Below, piece after piece: positions 1-38,989 of a DNA stretch of 64,000 nucleotides. Position 1 is the first letter of the stretch. Every line of letters begins with the position of its first letter. Location of the stretch: contig OZ022352.1 of NCBI GenBank assembly GCA_963989245.1, positions 21,588,972-21,652,971 of the forward strand, read 5' to 3'. A program made the translations under genes and the position numbers. The notes beneath the pieces were generated by a model. The model made no database searches, was not told the DNA's origin, and saw only the letters and a list, made by a program, of their open reading frames with translations. This stretch comes from Nansenia antarctica. Taxonomy: Eukaryota > Chordata > Actinopteri > Argentiniformes > Microstomatidae.

Positions 1-377
1 ACACACTTCGGTGGTGTGAATTGAGAATCGAATGTTGTCGTGCGGAAAAAAATCGCACGCCGTGTGCATTTGCCTATACTGTATACACTCGTACTGCTGA
101 GTGGAGGGTTTGATCCGCTGTTCAGAATTGACTGATTTGGGGCTGATTTAAGACTGACATATAGTACGGATACTTACTTGTTAGAGTGGCAAATAGAAAG
201 CCACATCTCTCATGAGATGCATACGTGGAAAGCATCGATGAACATGGGACGGGTGGGCAGTTTCACACAGTGCCTTCAGTGGCTTTGCTTTAGATAACGG
301 TCAAGTGTGTGGTTGTGTATTTGTGTCAGTGCTTGGGTTGGTGATAGTTTTGTGTATAGTGTAAGTCTATACACCGT

Positions 378-416
<39 letters not shown>

Positions 417-756
417 TGTGTGTGTGTGTGTTTAGAATTAGAATGTTCTGATGTTCTCCTGTCCTGACCTCCTTCTCTCTGCGTTCTCAGGGGAGTGAAG
501 TAGAATGGAACCCTATTCTGACTGTCACTGCAGGAACAGCTGTGCTATTGATAATGGCTAGCCTGTTGAGAGCTCTGTCCCGATGAGAAGAATCGGCAAA
601 ACAACAACCATACAAAAACAAAGTGATGTTCGCTTCAGACCAACCTCCATTCCATCGTAATCGTTATCTAGTGAACCTACTGGAAATGTAAAACCAGAGA
701 GAATTCCTCTGATAACCATGAGTTTGGAGAAGATGTTGAAACTGAAATTTCAGAAA

Positions 757-834
<78 letters not shown>

Positions 835-3316
835 TGTTTGAGCACATTTCACCAGATGATAACGATGGACTGAAGAGAGGCTATGGAAACAGTGTGTCTC
901 TATTCCAGTTGGAGGATACCTGTTCTCCACATCTATACTGTATCTACACTGTGGCATCCCATTCCTCTGTGTCTCTGTGGGTGTATCTGTTTCCCTCCAT
1001 ATGTTAACAATGGGACCAGATTGGTTCACAGTATGAATGCCATATCATATCATTCTAACATCACTCTCACAATGTATCTCACATTTATTTATGAATTTTT
1101 CATAATGGAAACGTCTGCATCGGGCACATTTGCTGCAACAAAGTAGTTATATAAGTCCTACTGCAACTCTTCGTACAATATAATTATAGATAAAAGTGTT
1201 GTTATTTATAGGAATATGTCAATGTTAAGAAATGCATGTCTGCACCAGTGTCTTGTGAATAACAAGAGTTAATAGAATCATGAACTAAGTGATACACTCA
1301 GATGCCTATATGCCTATAGTTTCCCCAAATAATTAAATGCAATAACTAATTGAAAACACTTTCACTATCAAATATATTCTTCTCACCATTATATATTTCC
1401 CTTTTAATAAATGGCATGGCATTGTTTACGAACAACAAATTAAATTCAGCCAAAAATCTGAATTTTTCACATTTACTCATATCATTTCCCCTCGCTTAAT
1501 ACAACGATCATTCCAGATATTCTAGAGGAGATGTATAATCTATGTTGTAAATACCTATTTGCTTTGGTGTCCTCCTCCAAGTGGCAAGGGTATGTGAGCC
1601 TGGTCTGCTCCACTAAGAACCTGCCAATCCAGCTCAATGTTTCACACCTATGTTTAACAACGACCTCACCCAGATGGGAGTGGCCTATGGTTGTTCAATA
1701 GTATATTTTATTTATTGAACTTAGCCGAGCCCTGCATTGTCATATGGTAACTCTGGAATCAGCTGAAACATGCGACCAAAAATACAGAGTACCCCCCATA
1801 GGTTTTTCCCCATCCATGATTACACAAGTCAATTCCCGGATCAGTCCAGTCTACTCTTTGATGTACTACTCCCGGTTCACTTTGAAATTATGAAATCTGC
1901 TGTATCTAGGAGTAACACATACTACCACTAATGTTTCTAACACTTTCTACCACTGTAATAATAATAATAATAACTTTATTTGTATAGCTATTTTCATGCA
2001 AACGTTGCAGCTCAAAGTGCACACATGTGCACACACAGTGCACACACTGTACACATTAGAATACATCTAATCGAGTAGACAAAGTCCATATGTTTCCTTG
2101 TGGGTTGACCTTAAACTTGTGAATGTCGAAACATCCCATACACACACAAATCATCTGAGAGTTCACAGGTACCTTTATCTATTTTTGTCATTGAAAATAT
2201 AAGACAGCATTGCTCTTGAGTATATGTGGAGAAAGGAACATGATGTCTTCACAATGGACTGGCATGGCTTTGTCTTTATACATTCGTTCTGAAATGTCTT
2301 TAAAGTTGCAGATTGAAGAGTGCAGATCGTTCCAGGTACACAGCATGACAATGTTGACTGGCAGCATTCCATTGTCATAAAAGAATTAGCAGATTATATT
2401 TGGATGTCAATTCTGTAAATAGTTTTGCAAATTCAAATCTGCATTCTAAACATTAACTCTCCACCTACACAAGTGAAATAGGTTTGTGACGCAGTAAAAA
2501 TAAATTTTAGAATAAAGAACGCATGCTACCTAAGATGAGAGAAAAAATATATTGTTAATTTATGTTAAGTATAATGTTTCTGTTACTTTGTATTTGTTGT
2601 AAATAACCAGAGGTGGTATAGAATCACAGGAAAGACACCTGTAGTTCTAAAAACCTGTCTCCATTTGTAATAGCTTTGTAGAAAGTTGATCTATTTTGAG
2701 AGAGCCGTGTATATTTGGTAGCCAAATTATGCTATATAAATGTTTATTTATGGTGACATTATCCACAAAAAATAACAATAGCCTACTAATTGTTTTTGAT
2801 GCCTCTGTGTAGTGGAGTAGTCATTGCATGCATACAGTATATACAGTAGGTTGCATTTGGTCTTAGTTGCCAGTAGGAGTATGCTGTCGCTGAGTAAACA
2901 ACTCACCAAAAGCAATACTGATCCTAGTTTCATTTACATATTTGCTGTGGGACACCTGGCACCTGTTCTACTCAGGTGGGAACCAAACTGAGCACAGAGA
3001 GGAAACTCTTCCCAAAGATTCTTTTCTGCTGCTGAACTTATTACCGTTCCCCTCCTAGTTGATAACTTACTAAAGTTTTATTTGATAACGGATAATACGT
3101 TCCTAATGCCTTTAATAGTGAATATGAATGTTGCTTCGATGCTCCATATCAACAGCAATGTACGTGTATGTGTGTTATGATTTTCTGGTTCTCAGCTACT
3201 CTGCATTATGTTCCCTATGGCTTTGTTGTTTTGAATATAGTTTAGGCTATTTTGTTACCTGGAGGTCTATTTTGTACTGTTGATGATTTGCAAAATAAAT
3301 ATAATCATGCCTCATG

Positions 3317-3363
<47 letters not shown>

Positions 3364-4900
3364 AGCCTGTCTGTCTGTCTGCGTGAGTGTTAGTGCACTG
3401 TTCTTGGGTACCGACATCAGTAGATCTCCAACAAGGTTTACGGTGCCGAGAAAGAATCCCATTCATGAGATCACCAGGAATCCTGCAGAGTGAGGGTTAT
3501 CACATTACCTAGGTCGTAACACCTATTTAAAAAACACAATTAACTCTCACACACGTATCCCTTTCAGACATTACAGGATTATATTGCCAAAGATGTTGAC
3601 GCAGGCTTCTTTTTTTACTTTCATTACCGTGCCAGTTTAAAAAAAAACACACACAGGTTTACTGAGTATGCATGCACACCAAAATCCAAAATTAGCCTTA
3701 CTGGACCAAATGAATACTGAACACATGGTAAATGACGGTGGCCTGACCAATAGGACATTCAAGAATATGAATGACACCACTATTGAGTGTTTTTATATTT
3801 GAGACTGAAACAACAAGGGGAACCCTACCTAAGTCCAGGGGCATGAGTAGGCCTATCCCGAGCGTGCATGTGTCACAGTTATTCTTACCTCCTACTAGAC
3901 TGTCAAGGACAGTGGTGGCGGGGTCAGGTGTCATGGTGGACTCACAGGCCGCTGAGTCACAACTCTATCTTCAGGACAGGACAACCCCAGGACTGGAAAA
4001 CACACACACAATGACTCATAATGAATTGGTTTGATTCATATTTTGTGTAGGTGAAAATCATTCACACTCTATGTATTCCATCTGATTTCCTTTTTGGTTG
4101 ATTAATAATGTACTATATGATCATTTATCTTGTAATGGTCTTGAATGGACTCGACACTCTAGTGGACATACAATAATTTATGTTGACATAAAAACATATG
4201 AGTCAATCAATCCACTGTTGATCAGTCACTGTCTGTGTTGCCACTGTAGAACATTCGCAAAGCTAAACCTAAAGCTAGGTAACTCAATAGAAGACAATTT
4301 TATCGATAAATAGCTGGTCTAAATGTCAAGTCTAAATATGGCTTCATATCAAAGTTGATGGCCTTTCCTTGGGATTACATTACTTCAGAAACAGATTGGA
4401 TATTTCCATCAGCTCTGACCTTCATTCAGACAGAAGGACACTCTTCATAGGTACTCATTGTTGCAATTTTGTTGATTGGTAATATATATATTTCACCCTG
4501 GGGTGACAGATACTTGTGAATCACATGTAATGCAATAGCTTGATCAACCACTAGCAGGCACTATGTCTCCAAGAGATGTGCCCATTAATACAATTATTAT
4601 AATAGGGATTTGTGGCAAAGTGGCAAAAAGCCATGTAATTGATTGATTGATTGAAAACTTTATTAGAAGATTTGCAGAAGTAGGTACATGAAAGTACATA
4701 TTACATACAAGGTCAACTAAAAGGATAAAAAAAACAAGAAAGCCACTGGCTTATTTCAATTGGGGTCCTTGACAATAACATTGACATTGATATAGGCTAC
4801 TGAAGTACACTTTGTTTTATACATGCGCCATTTTTCTTTTCTTGACTCAATTGTTTAACCACTTTGGGAGCCCTGATCTGGACATGACACACTTTTTAAC
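1..4900. other. Non-coding DNA upstream of flnc
   Basis: I see no credible exon here. Contents: (GT)n around 384-430; (GA)n at about 760-830; a (TAA)n-plus-'tttatttgtatagc' motif at about 1955-2030 that resembles the 3' end of a reverse-strand L2-type LINE; (GT)n at 3319-3361 followed by (CTGT)n; and a (GATT)n-headed block at about 4640-4745 that also looks like a reverse-strand retroelement tail. The remainder is AT-rich sequence of intergenic or distal regulatory type. The open frames present are short and either run through repeats or lack splice context. Confidence 0.6.
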
Positions 4901-4925
4901 AACCGAGAAGTCACATCCCCCACCA

Positions 4926-5099
4926 CCCCAAATTGGAGCGACTAAAAATAAAGCGCGCTTGTCACAACTGTTGCGCCACACGGCTGTAGAGCCAATCACT
5001 GCCCCATCACCGTTTACAACCAATCCTGAGTCTCACCGTTATCCCGAGGGATTAGAAAATAGTCTATGATTGTGGTTATGACATGGCAGTAGACAGGTG
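4926..5099 (+). promoter_or_regulatory. flnc proximal upstream region: MEF2 site, CArG-like element, E-box
   Basis: CTAAAAATAA at 4942-4951 matches the MEF2 consensus YTAWWWWTAR exactly and lies about 200 bp upstream of the predicted start of transcription. A near-CArG sequence (one mismatch from CC(A/T)6GG) sits at about 4927-4936, and an E-box CAGGTG lies at 5094-5099. MEF2, SRF and myogenic bHLH factors are the usual regulators of striated-muscle genes, and filamin C is the muscle filamin. The sites are seen directly; their use is inferred. Confidence 0.5.
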
Positions 5100-5120
5100 T
5101 GACGTGACCACGGGGGTCTT

Positions 5121-5149
5121 TATAAACCCAGCTCTAGCCCCTCACTCCA
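5121..5149 (+). promoter_or_regulatory. flnc core promoter (TATA box and predicted start site)
   Basis: TATAAA at 5121-5126 lies 28 bases before an initiator-like A at 5149 (context tccattc). No in-frame ATG occurs between this point and the filamin start at 5570. That gives a 5' UTR of about 420 bases in the first exon, with a CAGCTG E-box at 5175-5180 just downstream. The position relative to the gene and the TATA-to-start spacing support it. The exact start site is inferred. Confidence 0.55.
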
Positions 5150-5569
5150 TTCAAGTTTAACAGACTGTCATATTCAGCTGTACTGAGCAGTACTCTACAT
5201 CTGCTCCTCTTACCTGCTACGAAGCTACGAAAAACCGACATTATTCTCCGAGACATCTATTAAGAAGGAGTGACTACATTTGTCAAGACACTGCCAATTA
5301 AAAAACGGGGACCGGTCTGTCGTGTACACTGTATATCGGATCATTTCAATCTATCATTGTCCTGACAGAAGTCGCTTCTTCACAAGTACATCCGAAAAGG
5401 CTCTCATCTTTTTTTTTAAACTCTTCCAACTTTTTCAAACTTTTCATAGCGCGTAGGCGCGCTTGGCACTGACGCGCTAAAGTTTTTTTTTGCGCTGCTG
5501 TGCGCTGTGCACGCAATTTCACACACCAGTCTCATTTGCGGTATAAAAAGAGCCACGGAAAACGCCAAG

Positions 5570-31103
<25,534 letters not shown>

Positions 31104-31590
31104 ACGAACTCCGCCACCCACCCACACACACACACACACCTCCAAAAACAGCCCCCTACACCTCCCAAAACACCGCCCCTACTGCCCTGCTACGCTGCTC
31201 TGCACTCCCCAATGGACTACTGTAGACCCCCTCTCCCAAATGCACTAAAATGCAAGGTCTTTTTTCTCTCCATATAGGAAAAAAGATGATTTCAACTTTA
31301 TATAGATTGTGCCAAGTTTTGTATTAACTCTTGACTGTTAAGAGACAGTGTGGCATAGATGTGTTCCATGTCATGGTGGTCAATAACTTTCATTGGTCCA
31401 AGACCCTCCCTGATGGTGTAGCAATGAATGGCTTAATGTGTGAATGTTTAAAAACAGAGAATCTATGCAATTAAAGTGATGTATTATATGGTTTTGTATG
31501 CTTAAAAAAAAAGAAAATGTTTTTTGTTATATTAACCTATTTTTGGTAAGTCTTTGCAGACCTAATAAAGATTGAATTGCTTACTTGCCA
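31104..31590 (+). terminator. flnc: flnc 3' UTR and polyadenylation signal
   Basis: After the stop comes a C-rich stretch, then AT-rich sequence with ATTAAA near 31469 and AATAAA at 31564-31569. Cleavage is expected near 31585-31590. The result is a 3' UTR of about 480 nt. Confidence 0.65.
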
Positions 31591-33922
31591 GAGGACAGGT
31601 GGATTTATTTCTTATTACTTTTGATTGTGATATTCAATTTCATTGAATTTTCAATTCATTGTGAATTTGGTCGAAAATACATTTTACAAGCCGGTTTAGG
31701 CCTATGTTGTTCCATTTCTGGACTATATTTTGTATTATTACGCTATATAATCACAGTTATATTCTGTATTATTACGCTATATAATCACAGTTATATTCTG
31801 CCTAATACTGGAACTGATTCTCTAACATCCTTACTACATCTTCTTCCTTACTACAACTTCTTTTTTCCCCCCACCGGTAAGCCTCAGTATCATGGCCTAT
31901 GAACACCATGCGTTACAAACTCTACTAGCCAGCCACCTGTTAACGTTACGCCCACCTAGTCTAGAGGGCTACGACTGCCTAGTAGCTTCATAACCAGATC
32001 TTATCCACCTCATTTTTCTGGTTTTCTGCTCGAAATGACATGCCCACAGTGAATATAGAATATCTCCACAATCACAAGGGCCTTCATAATGATATTGTTA
32101 TCAAATGAAAGCTAACACCTGTGGGGTGGCTGTAGAAGTGTCAGAATCAAAATCTATGTTACTGTGTCAGAGTAAATAGAGCTAGAACATTATAAAACAT
32201 CTAAAATTCAGTCTCCGCCTAAAAAAACAACAGCTTTTACAGTGAATATCACCTTGGAAACCTGATAACCAAGCCCAAATCATCTAGGAATCAGTACTCC
32301 AGGGTCTTATTAGTACTTGTGCCAAAGTCGATGCTAGTAATGTGAGCAAATGCAACTTTGTACCTGTTTTAGTACAGGTATGTTTAGGTGGACACCTATA
32401 TGTTTAGGCCATTTGGAGATATGTTGGCACCATCTTTGACCTTTGACCTTTCTCATGTATCAGAAGAAAAATGGGGGGGGGGGGATTTTTTGGGGTTGGC
32501 CGACCAATGGTATGGAAATTCGGCGTTGAAACCGGACATGACACATTCTATAGTTGGAGAAAACTGGATGTGACTTAGGCCGTGTTTACCGTCTCGGAAA
32601 AAAAATGGTGGCATCGTATAGAATGCAAAGTTGTGAAAAAAAGTTGATATCGATGAAGAGAATTGATCGAGGTAAGCTCTTTATATCACTTCGGATACGT
32701 CCGTTGGCTCCTATGAGGCACCTGTTAACGTTACGCCCACCTAGTCTAGAGGGCTACGACTGCCTAGCAGCTTCATAAACTAGCCTGTGTGTGTTTTGAG
32801 TATGCAAACCGTGATGGATGTGATGTGACCTGGTAAGGCAACTGGCTCACCAGGATCCAGACAAGCCCCGTCAAGACCCGGCAGTCGGCCAGCCCAAGCG
32901 GTTGATAGTCGTTCTCGGCGTCGTCTTGCATAACCATACCTCCCAAATCGTGTGGTTCTCATGCCTTTTCCATCGATTTCCCCCAGGCTTCCCCCCGAAC
33001 TACGAAAACGTCTTAGAACTAAGACAACATTTGACATGTACTTCCTAGGATCCAGTCACAAGGTGGCAGTAAAGTCTCACAGACTCCCCGCTGCCCATGG
33101 GTCTGGATAACATGACAACACAGATCCTCAATTCCTTTTAGTGCAGATTAGCCATAGTCTATTCAACACAGAGGGTCCAAGGAGTAAAAAAAAAAAAAAA
33201 AGATCTATTTCCATTGTTTGTGTAATTACCACTGCAGAAACAGCGATAGAGCATGTTGTGTTCCACAAGTGGGTGTTGCTTCAGTCGCTTTTTTTCTGGA
33301 AATACGGGGTGCTGTAGCACAGCTCAAACAGACAGGGGGGTAATTAAAGCCTTACCATGGCACAGGGCTGTGTTTTCCCCTCATACCCACACAGGCAAAC
33401 ATCTCTGCGGTCTGTAGTTGAGTTGATTCACTGCTACCAGCTCCAGTCTCCCATAATGAGTCAGCCAGCCTCCACTAGCATCCATTCCTCAGTCCTCACA
33501 GAGAGTAGCCTATAATTAGGCTCTCGTTTTCTCTGGTTCTCCAGTGACAGGCTGGCTGCTCCAGGCCCGAATGGCGAATGGCGAGCGCTGTGAGCGGGTG
33601 TGTGATGAACGGTGGCGGTTTACACCTTCGGACCATCTGGCTGAGAGCTGGCTGTGCCGGCTGACGTTGACCAGACCGGTGCCCACCCACGTCAACCTGT
33701 CCCCTACTACCCTCCTGTCCTGTCCCTCGGACTGGGATGGAGGCGTCTGTCCACCGCAACATGTTTATCTTCCCTCCTGCCAAGTGAGTCATGGATGGCC
33801 CAATGCAAGATACCGGCCTCAGAACACACACACACACACACACTCACACACACACACACACTGACACACACACTGACACACACACACACACACACACACA
33901 CACTGATACACACACACACACT

Positions 33923-33986
<64 letters not shown>

Positions 33987-34327
33987 GTTTAATGCTTTAT
34001 TTGGATTGACAAGTAAGATACATATCATGCAAGATCCATGATTTTGTCTTGTGGTTATGTGTGTACATTGTCCATTGCGATAGTCATGTGTAATGTGTGT
34101 ATGTTTGATGTATTTGACACTGCTGTATTGAGTTTTTTCCATCTGTATCGACAACAAATTCCACCGACCTTGGTCGTGTGGTCATTCAACGATTTATTAA
34201 ACGATTCATTCAATTATGACTAAAAAGAGGTCTTAACAGCAACAAAGGGTAAGTCCACGATATGCACATCAAGGGTAAAGGTAGCATCTGCGTTTCCAGA
34301 TGAAGAGACTATCAATTATAGCTGACA

Positions 34328-34383
<56 letters not shown>

Positions 34384-34629
34384 TGGATGTGGCCATCAAC
34401 CATGACTAGTTGTTCCTTCACCCAGATCCCAAGACTGATTCTGATTGCCTTGGCAGGGTATTACATAGCCTGAACTCTATTCAAAAACATCCATAAATGT
34501 TTTATCAGGATAAATGGGCAGGGGTTATTAATACAGTTCTAGAGGGGAGTCAATGGGGGGGGGGGGGCGGGCGGGAGGGGGTTGCTAGGGAGATGAGAAT
34601 ACTTCTCACTCTCTCTCTCTCTCATTCTT

Positions 34630-34678
<49 letters not shown>

Positions 34679-34693
34679 TTCTTTCACACACAC

Positions 34694-34738
<45 letters not shown>

Positions 34739-36382
34739 TGGATTATTCTCCCTGTGGACGTGCCCTGCAACCAACCCTCTGATGTCTTACTCTTTGTGCA
34801 AATCTCATTCTGTCCCCCCCTCTCTCTCTCTCTCTCACTCTCTGTCTCTCTTTCAAGCTCTTTCTCTCTCTCTCTCCTTCCTGACCTCACTGTACCACAG
34901 TCCGTCTCAGCCTCCTCTGACCTACATCTGGTTTCCCAGACAGACCTGGGGGACCTCATGAGCTCCTGGAGGCAGATGCAACTCTGTTATGAATGGATGA
35001 ATGACCAAACTAAATAAACAAACACAAATATGAATGAAAGCGTCGACGAATGGGTGGATGGATGACGGATAGATTAGATGAGGAATGAAGAGTTATACTG
35101 TAACTTCATTCTCAAGCCAGTTGATTTATTCCATGTTGATTCTTGAATTCTTCAAATCATACTGTAACACAGAGAAAACATGGTCAATATTACAGCATTG
35201 AGGCAGATCCTTTTCCAGATGTTGCTTCTGGCAGAACAAACGCATAACAACATACTGTCATGTGGATGCTATCGGACAACTTAAGATGGTGGGACCACTT
35301 TAACATGGATAAGCTCCATTTCATCTCCGAGCTGGACAGATCACATCTCTCCTCCTCAGCATGGACGTCCACTTGGGACCACTGAAAGGTAGGCTGCCGC
35401 CTTGCACTGTGTACAATCGGCAGCATGCTCTGTTTTATTCATACAGAACAAGAATGAAATATTCATATTGGATTGTTAGTATGCCTCCTCGTGTACACGG
35501 ATCCTGATTAAGAATCAGTCGGACTTTGAGCGCAAATTGGCTCCCTTTGAGAACAAGCGTAGAAAAAACAATGCAAATAGTATGAGGCCCACTGGGTTCC
35601 TACCAAATTGTGTTCATGCGGCATGCGAATGCATGAAGCATGAAGCCAGTGTATAGCCTCTTACACCAGCTGAACATGCAGGCATGCAGAGGGGGGGATA
35701 AGGAGGAGTCCCTGTGGTGTGGTGGTGAGCGTCGGACGCTACGTGCATGCCAAAGATCATGATGAAGCTTCTGTTTGCACACCCATGACAGCATCCCATA
35801 CATGAAAGGACAAGCCATGATGAGAAACGGCTCTGTCGCCTTAGGTGAACGACACTAATAACTCTGGGCATGGAAAATAAAAGGGAGGGAATAGCTCTAC
35901 GTTTTGCCTGAGTTAGCTCCTATTATAGTCCTTTTAGCTCCAGCAGGGGCACATTTGGGATGAAGGCCCAGCGTCTGGGTCTTTGATTGGGCTGCGTTCA
36001 CCCGCCCTGTCCTCTGTACGCCTTGGTTGGGGCTGTGGTGGTGCTGAGTGAATGGATGGTCCTCTGCGTTCGTCCTTGATTTACAGGGATGTCTGTGGCC
36101 CACACCGCGGGTCGGCCGAGGCAGACTGCAGACTAAAGGCAAATCAGAAGACCGGTTTGTCCTCTCTCTCTCTACAACAGGACATTCACGGAGAAGGGCA
36201 ACCACGGCTGTGATGGAGTGGGTTGGAACGGCGCGACAGATGTGTGTTAGTGTGACGGATGTGTTCTGGGTGAACAGGCTGCTGCAGGTCACCTGCACCG
36301 GCACAACAAACACACCCTGGTCCAAGTCCAAGAAATAATTCTCATTCTGAATTCTAACTGTGTGTCGTGTGTTGTTCTAATG

Positions 36383-36417
<35 letters not shown>

Positions 36418-37570
36418 GGCCTCTTTGTGTGTTCAACCATCCAAAGTTGTGTCCTAAGGATGTTGTGTTTTTGACTGGATGGAAGAAATGCAAGGCGAGA
36501 TCACGCCGTAGTAATTACCGTTGGTAAATTAGAAAGCATGTTCAATGGCCTATAAACAAGGTTACAGACGTCGCTTTGGGTAATTGTTTTTAAAGCCTCC
36601 GAACAGTTACGCCCAGTGAGGCCCAAATTGAAGGGAGCTGTATCCAGTAATGTCTCAGGTCACTGAAGCGTGTCCTTTGGTCCGTGCCAGGAAACTGTTG
36701 GTTGATTTGAAATGAAAGCTTCTAGTTCACCTGGCATTATCTTTTAAAGTCAAAGTCTTGTGTTCTTAATCAGCATTCAGCGCTAGTGGTGATCGGACAC
36801 TTTGGATCATTGGACACCGTTGGTGCTAAAAGCGTGCTCTATATGCACTGAGTATGCTACAGTAATCCTTATTATGAAATAACAGCTTTTCTGTGATGGA
36901 TGTTATTATGTTATTCTATGAAAATCAGGAGCAATTGAGTCCCTGGGTCAAATGTGTGTCTTGGGAAGAGGAAATAGCTCTCTGTATGGAAATACGTAAG
37001 TCTTAGTTGAAAGTCCTCAAGGAGGAGGTTGGCAATTATGAACATAACTGAATTCAGAGCATACAATCAGACATTCACTAATTCATTGCAACATCGGGCC
37101 TATCTAAATAATGCGGTGGCCCTTGAGTGTGAAGTGTGCCCCGTGATCATATTCCAGAATGAGAGCCATGTCTGCCATTTAGAGCAAATCCAACAGCTTG
37201 ACTTTGTTTTGAATATCAATGAGGCTGGCCAGATGATCCCATGGCCAAGTGCCCTGTCCGTCATGCAGGCATGACCATCGGAGGGCTGCTCTGGCCAACA
37301 CTGTCTCTCTGATCGGGATCGCTGCATGCAGTCCTGCCCAAGTGAGTCCAACCAGCCGTGTGTTTGGATTCCAAATTTTTCTCGATTATGTCTCTCTATA
37401 AGGTCAATATCTGTCGGCTCCTCAAACTCTGACGTGTGTATCTCTTGTAGTGGCCGCGTGGCTGCGTGAGACTTCGTTGATTTTACCACTGTTTAATGTA
37501 GCAGTCCTTCTCATTCCACCAATCAGAGCTCAAGCTGTCTTTCCCTTAAAAGAAAGATGAAGAAAGTTAA
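31591..37570. other. Intergenic DNA downstream of flnc
   Basis: I find no convincing gene. Contents: a 36-bp tandem duplication at about 31729-31800; 60-bp direct repeats (separate entry); (CA)n at 33825-33985 and 34331-34380; (CT)n then (CA)n at 34610-34735; (TG)n at about 36385-36410. Open frames here have no homologous features I recognise. Confidence 0.6.
31934..32778. repeat. 60-bp near-identical direct repeats flanking 725 bp
   Basis: 31934-31993 and 32719-32778 match at 59 of 60 positions (both carry 'cacctgttaacgttacgccc' and end 'cttcataa'). The 725 bp between them is non-coding, with no clear inverted ends or reverse transcriptase. Confidence 0.9.
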
Positions 37571-37572
37571 GA

Positions 37573-38965
37573 TACACTCTTAGAAAAAACTGTTACACCA
37601 AAAAAGTTGATATTTTGAACCATCTCATCAAAGACATGCTAATAGGAACCTTTTTTTGCCCCTGTTTGAAGTTGAGATGTCACATGACTATGAGCACAGA
37701 TGTAATACAGTTAGAATCAAACAAGAACCCATATCACAGGTACACTGGTTAGTGACATAATTACAACATAAAGAAGCAAAATGCATAATTCCCCACAATT
37801 CCCCAGCAAACGTGTGTTCTTCTGCGTTGTGTAATAAAGCTTGCTGACAGCAGTTTCTCAGTCAGCCACACTGTTTATTCTGTCATCTGTTGATCCAGAT
37901 AACATGCAGGCTCACGTCATACATTGCAGCCATCCACGTGTGGTCATACACTGTGGAAGAAGAATGTGGAATCATTAGCTAGCTACTCTTGTGCTAGCTC
38001 AGTGGTTCTCAACCCTCTCCTCGGGGACCCCCAGCCGCTCCACATGTTTGATCTGTTCCACCACCAGCTCACCTGATTCAACTGATCAAGTACAAACCAT
38101 AATTGCTTTATACTTGATCAGTTGAATCAGGTGTGCTGGTGGTGGAACAGATCAAATATGTGGAGCGGCTGGGGGTCCCAGAGGAGAGGGTTGAGAACCT
38201 CTGTTAGCTTAACACTCAATTCGACGAATAAAAGAAAATGTATAATCTATAAGGTTCTCTAACATTCATCATACGTTTCTGAATAACCTTATTAACAAAA
38301 TAATAGAATATGTATCTTCCTATAGATATTTACAATATAATAATCAGTTCTAAGAGGAGTGCTTTTCAATTTCAACCTTACCGTTGGTGCATTCCCACAG
38401 ACTGAGAACGTTTTACGTCACACGCGGTGCCAAATCGCAAGATTCGCCAACCAATCAGCAGTCATTGAACAGACGTGGTGAATAGCCAATATTAAGCCTG
38501 TTACACATGCTACATTGCTTCTCCCTGTTGCTAGGGAGTTGGGATGTTGCTTCATGTTTGATTCTTACTATATGACTTCTGTGCTTATGCATGCTTTGTT
38601 GGGGTGGTTGGTCCGGAACCTATTAGTATGAAGTGTGCAAGTCTATTTGTTCAGCCCTCCAGTTAGTAGAACTAGAATTGTCAGGCAAGGCCATTCACCT
38701 TTGAGGTGTTTTGAAATAGCTTTGAGATGGTCTCCCAATGTGAAATTGCCTAGACTCTAACTAAAGCTAGGCTACTATATCGGGTAGTTAAAATAAAATA
38801 CATTCTAAAATAGAACAATTTAAGGTTCCATAGACTATTAAATATAACTATTTATGGTTCTTTATACATAAAGAAATGTTCTATACCATCATTCATAAAT
38901 GGCACTGTGCATTGTTCTATTTCGAACCATTTAGACAACTCCATATGGTTCTTTCATAAGAAAGA
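37573..38965 (+). mobile_element. Dispersed palindromic element (family C), + copy, interrupted
   Basis: Segments 37573-37860 and about 38500-38965 match, in order, the reverse complement of 56225-57060. Shared landmarks are 'ctgttacaccaaaaa', 'gagcacagatgtaa', 'agttagaatcaaac', 'ctgttgctaggga', 'gcttatgcatgc' and 'aaccattta'. The element has internal inverted arms and no coding capacity, so it is probably a non-autonomous DNA transposon. A foldback hAT-like element (38000-38203) and other DNA lie between the two halves. Confidence 0.6.
38000..38203. mobile_element. Foldback hAT-like MITE
   Basis: 204 bp made of two arms of about 90 bp that are almost exact inverted copies around a short AT-rich loop near 38100. 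The ends read CAGTGGTTCTCAACC and GGTTGAGAACCTCTG; this CAG...GGTTCTCAAC terminus is typical of hAT-Charlie-type elements. The 8-bp flanks (ctagctca / ttagctta, if the ends are shifted by 2) agree at 6 of 8 positions, so the target duplication is uncertain. Confidence 0.8.
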
Positions 38966-38989
38966 AAGGAGCTCGCAAATAATGATCCT

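Noticed and set aside
5541..5550. GTATAAAAAG as a second TATA box for flnc
   Set aside because: It lies only about 30 bases before the start codon, so transcription would begin at or after the ATG. The TATAAA at 5121 fits better.
5507..5569. N-terminal extension of filamin from 5507
   Set aside because: That frame begins with GTG, not ATG, and the extra residues do not match filamins. The ATG pair at 5570 matches the known N-terminus.
36048..36338. 96-codon open frame as a possible gene
   Set aside because: No recognisable domain, no splice or promoter context, and unremarkable composition. Chance is the simplest explanation.
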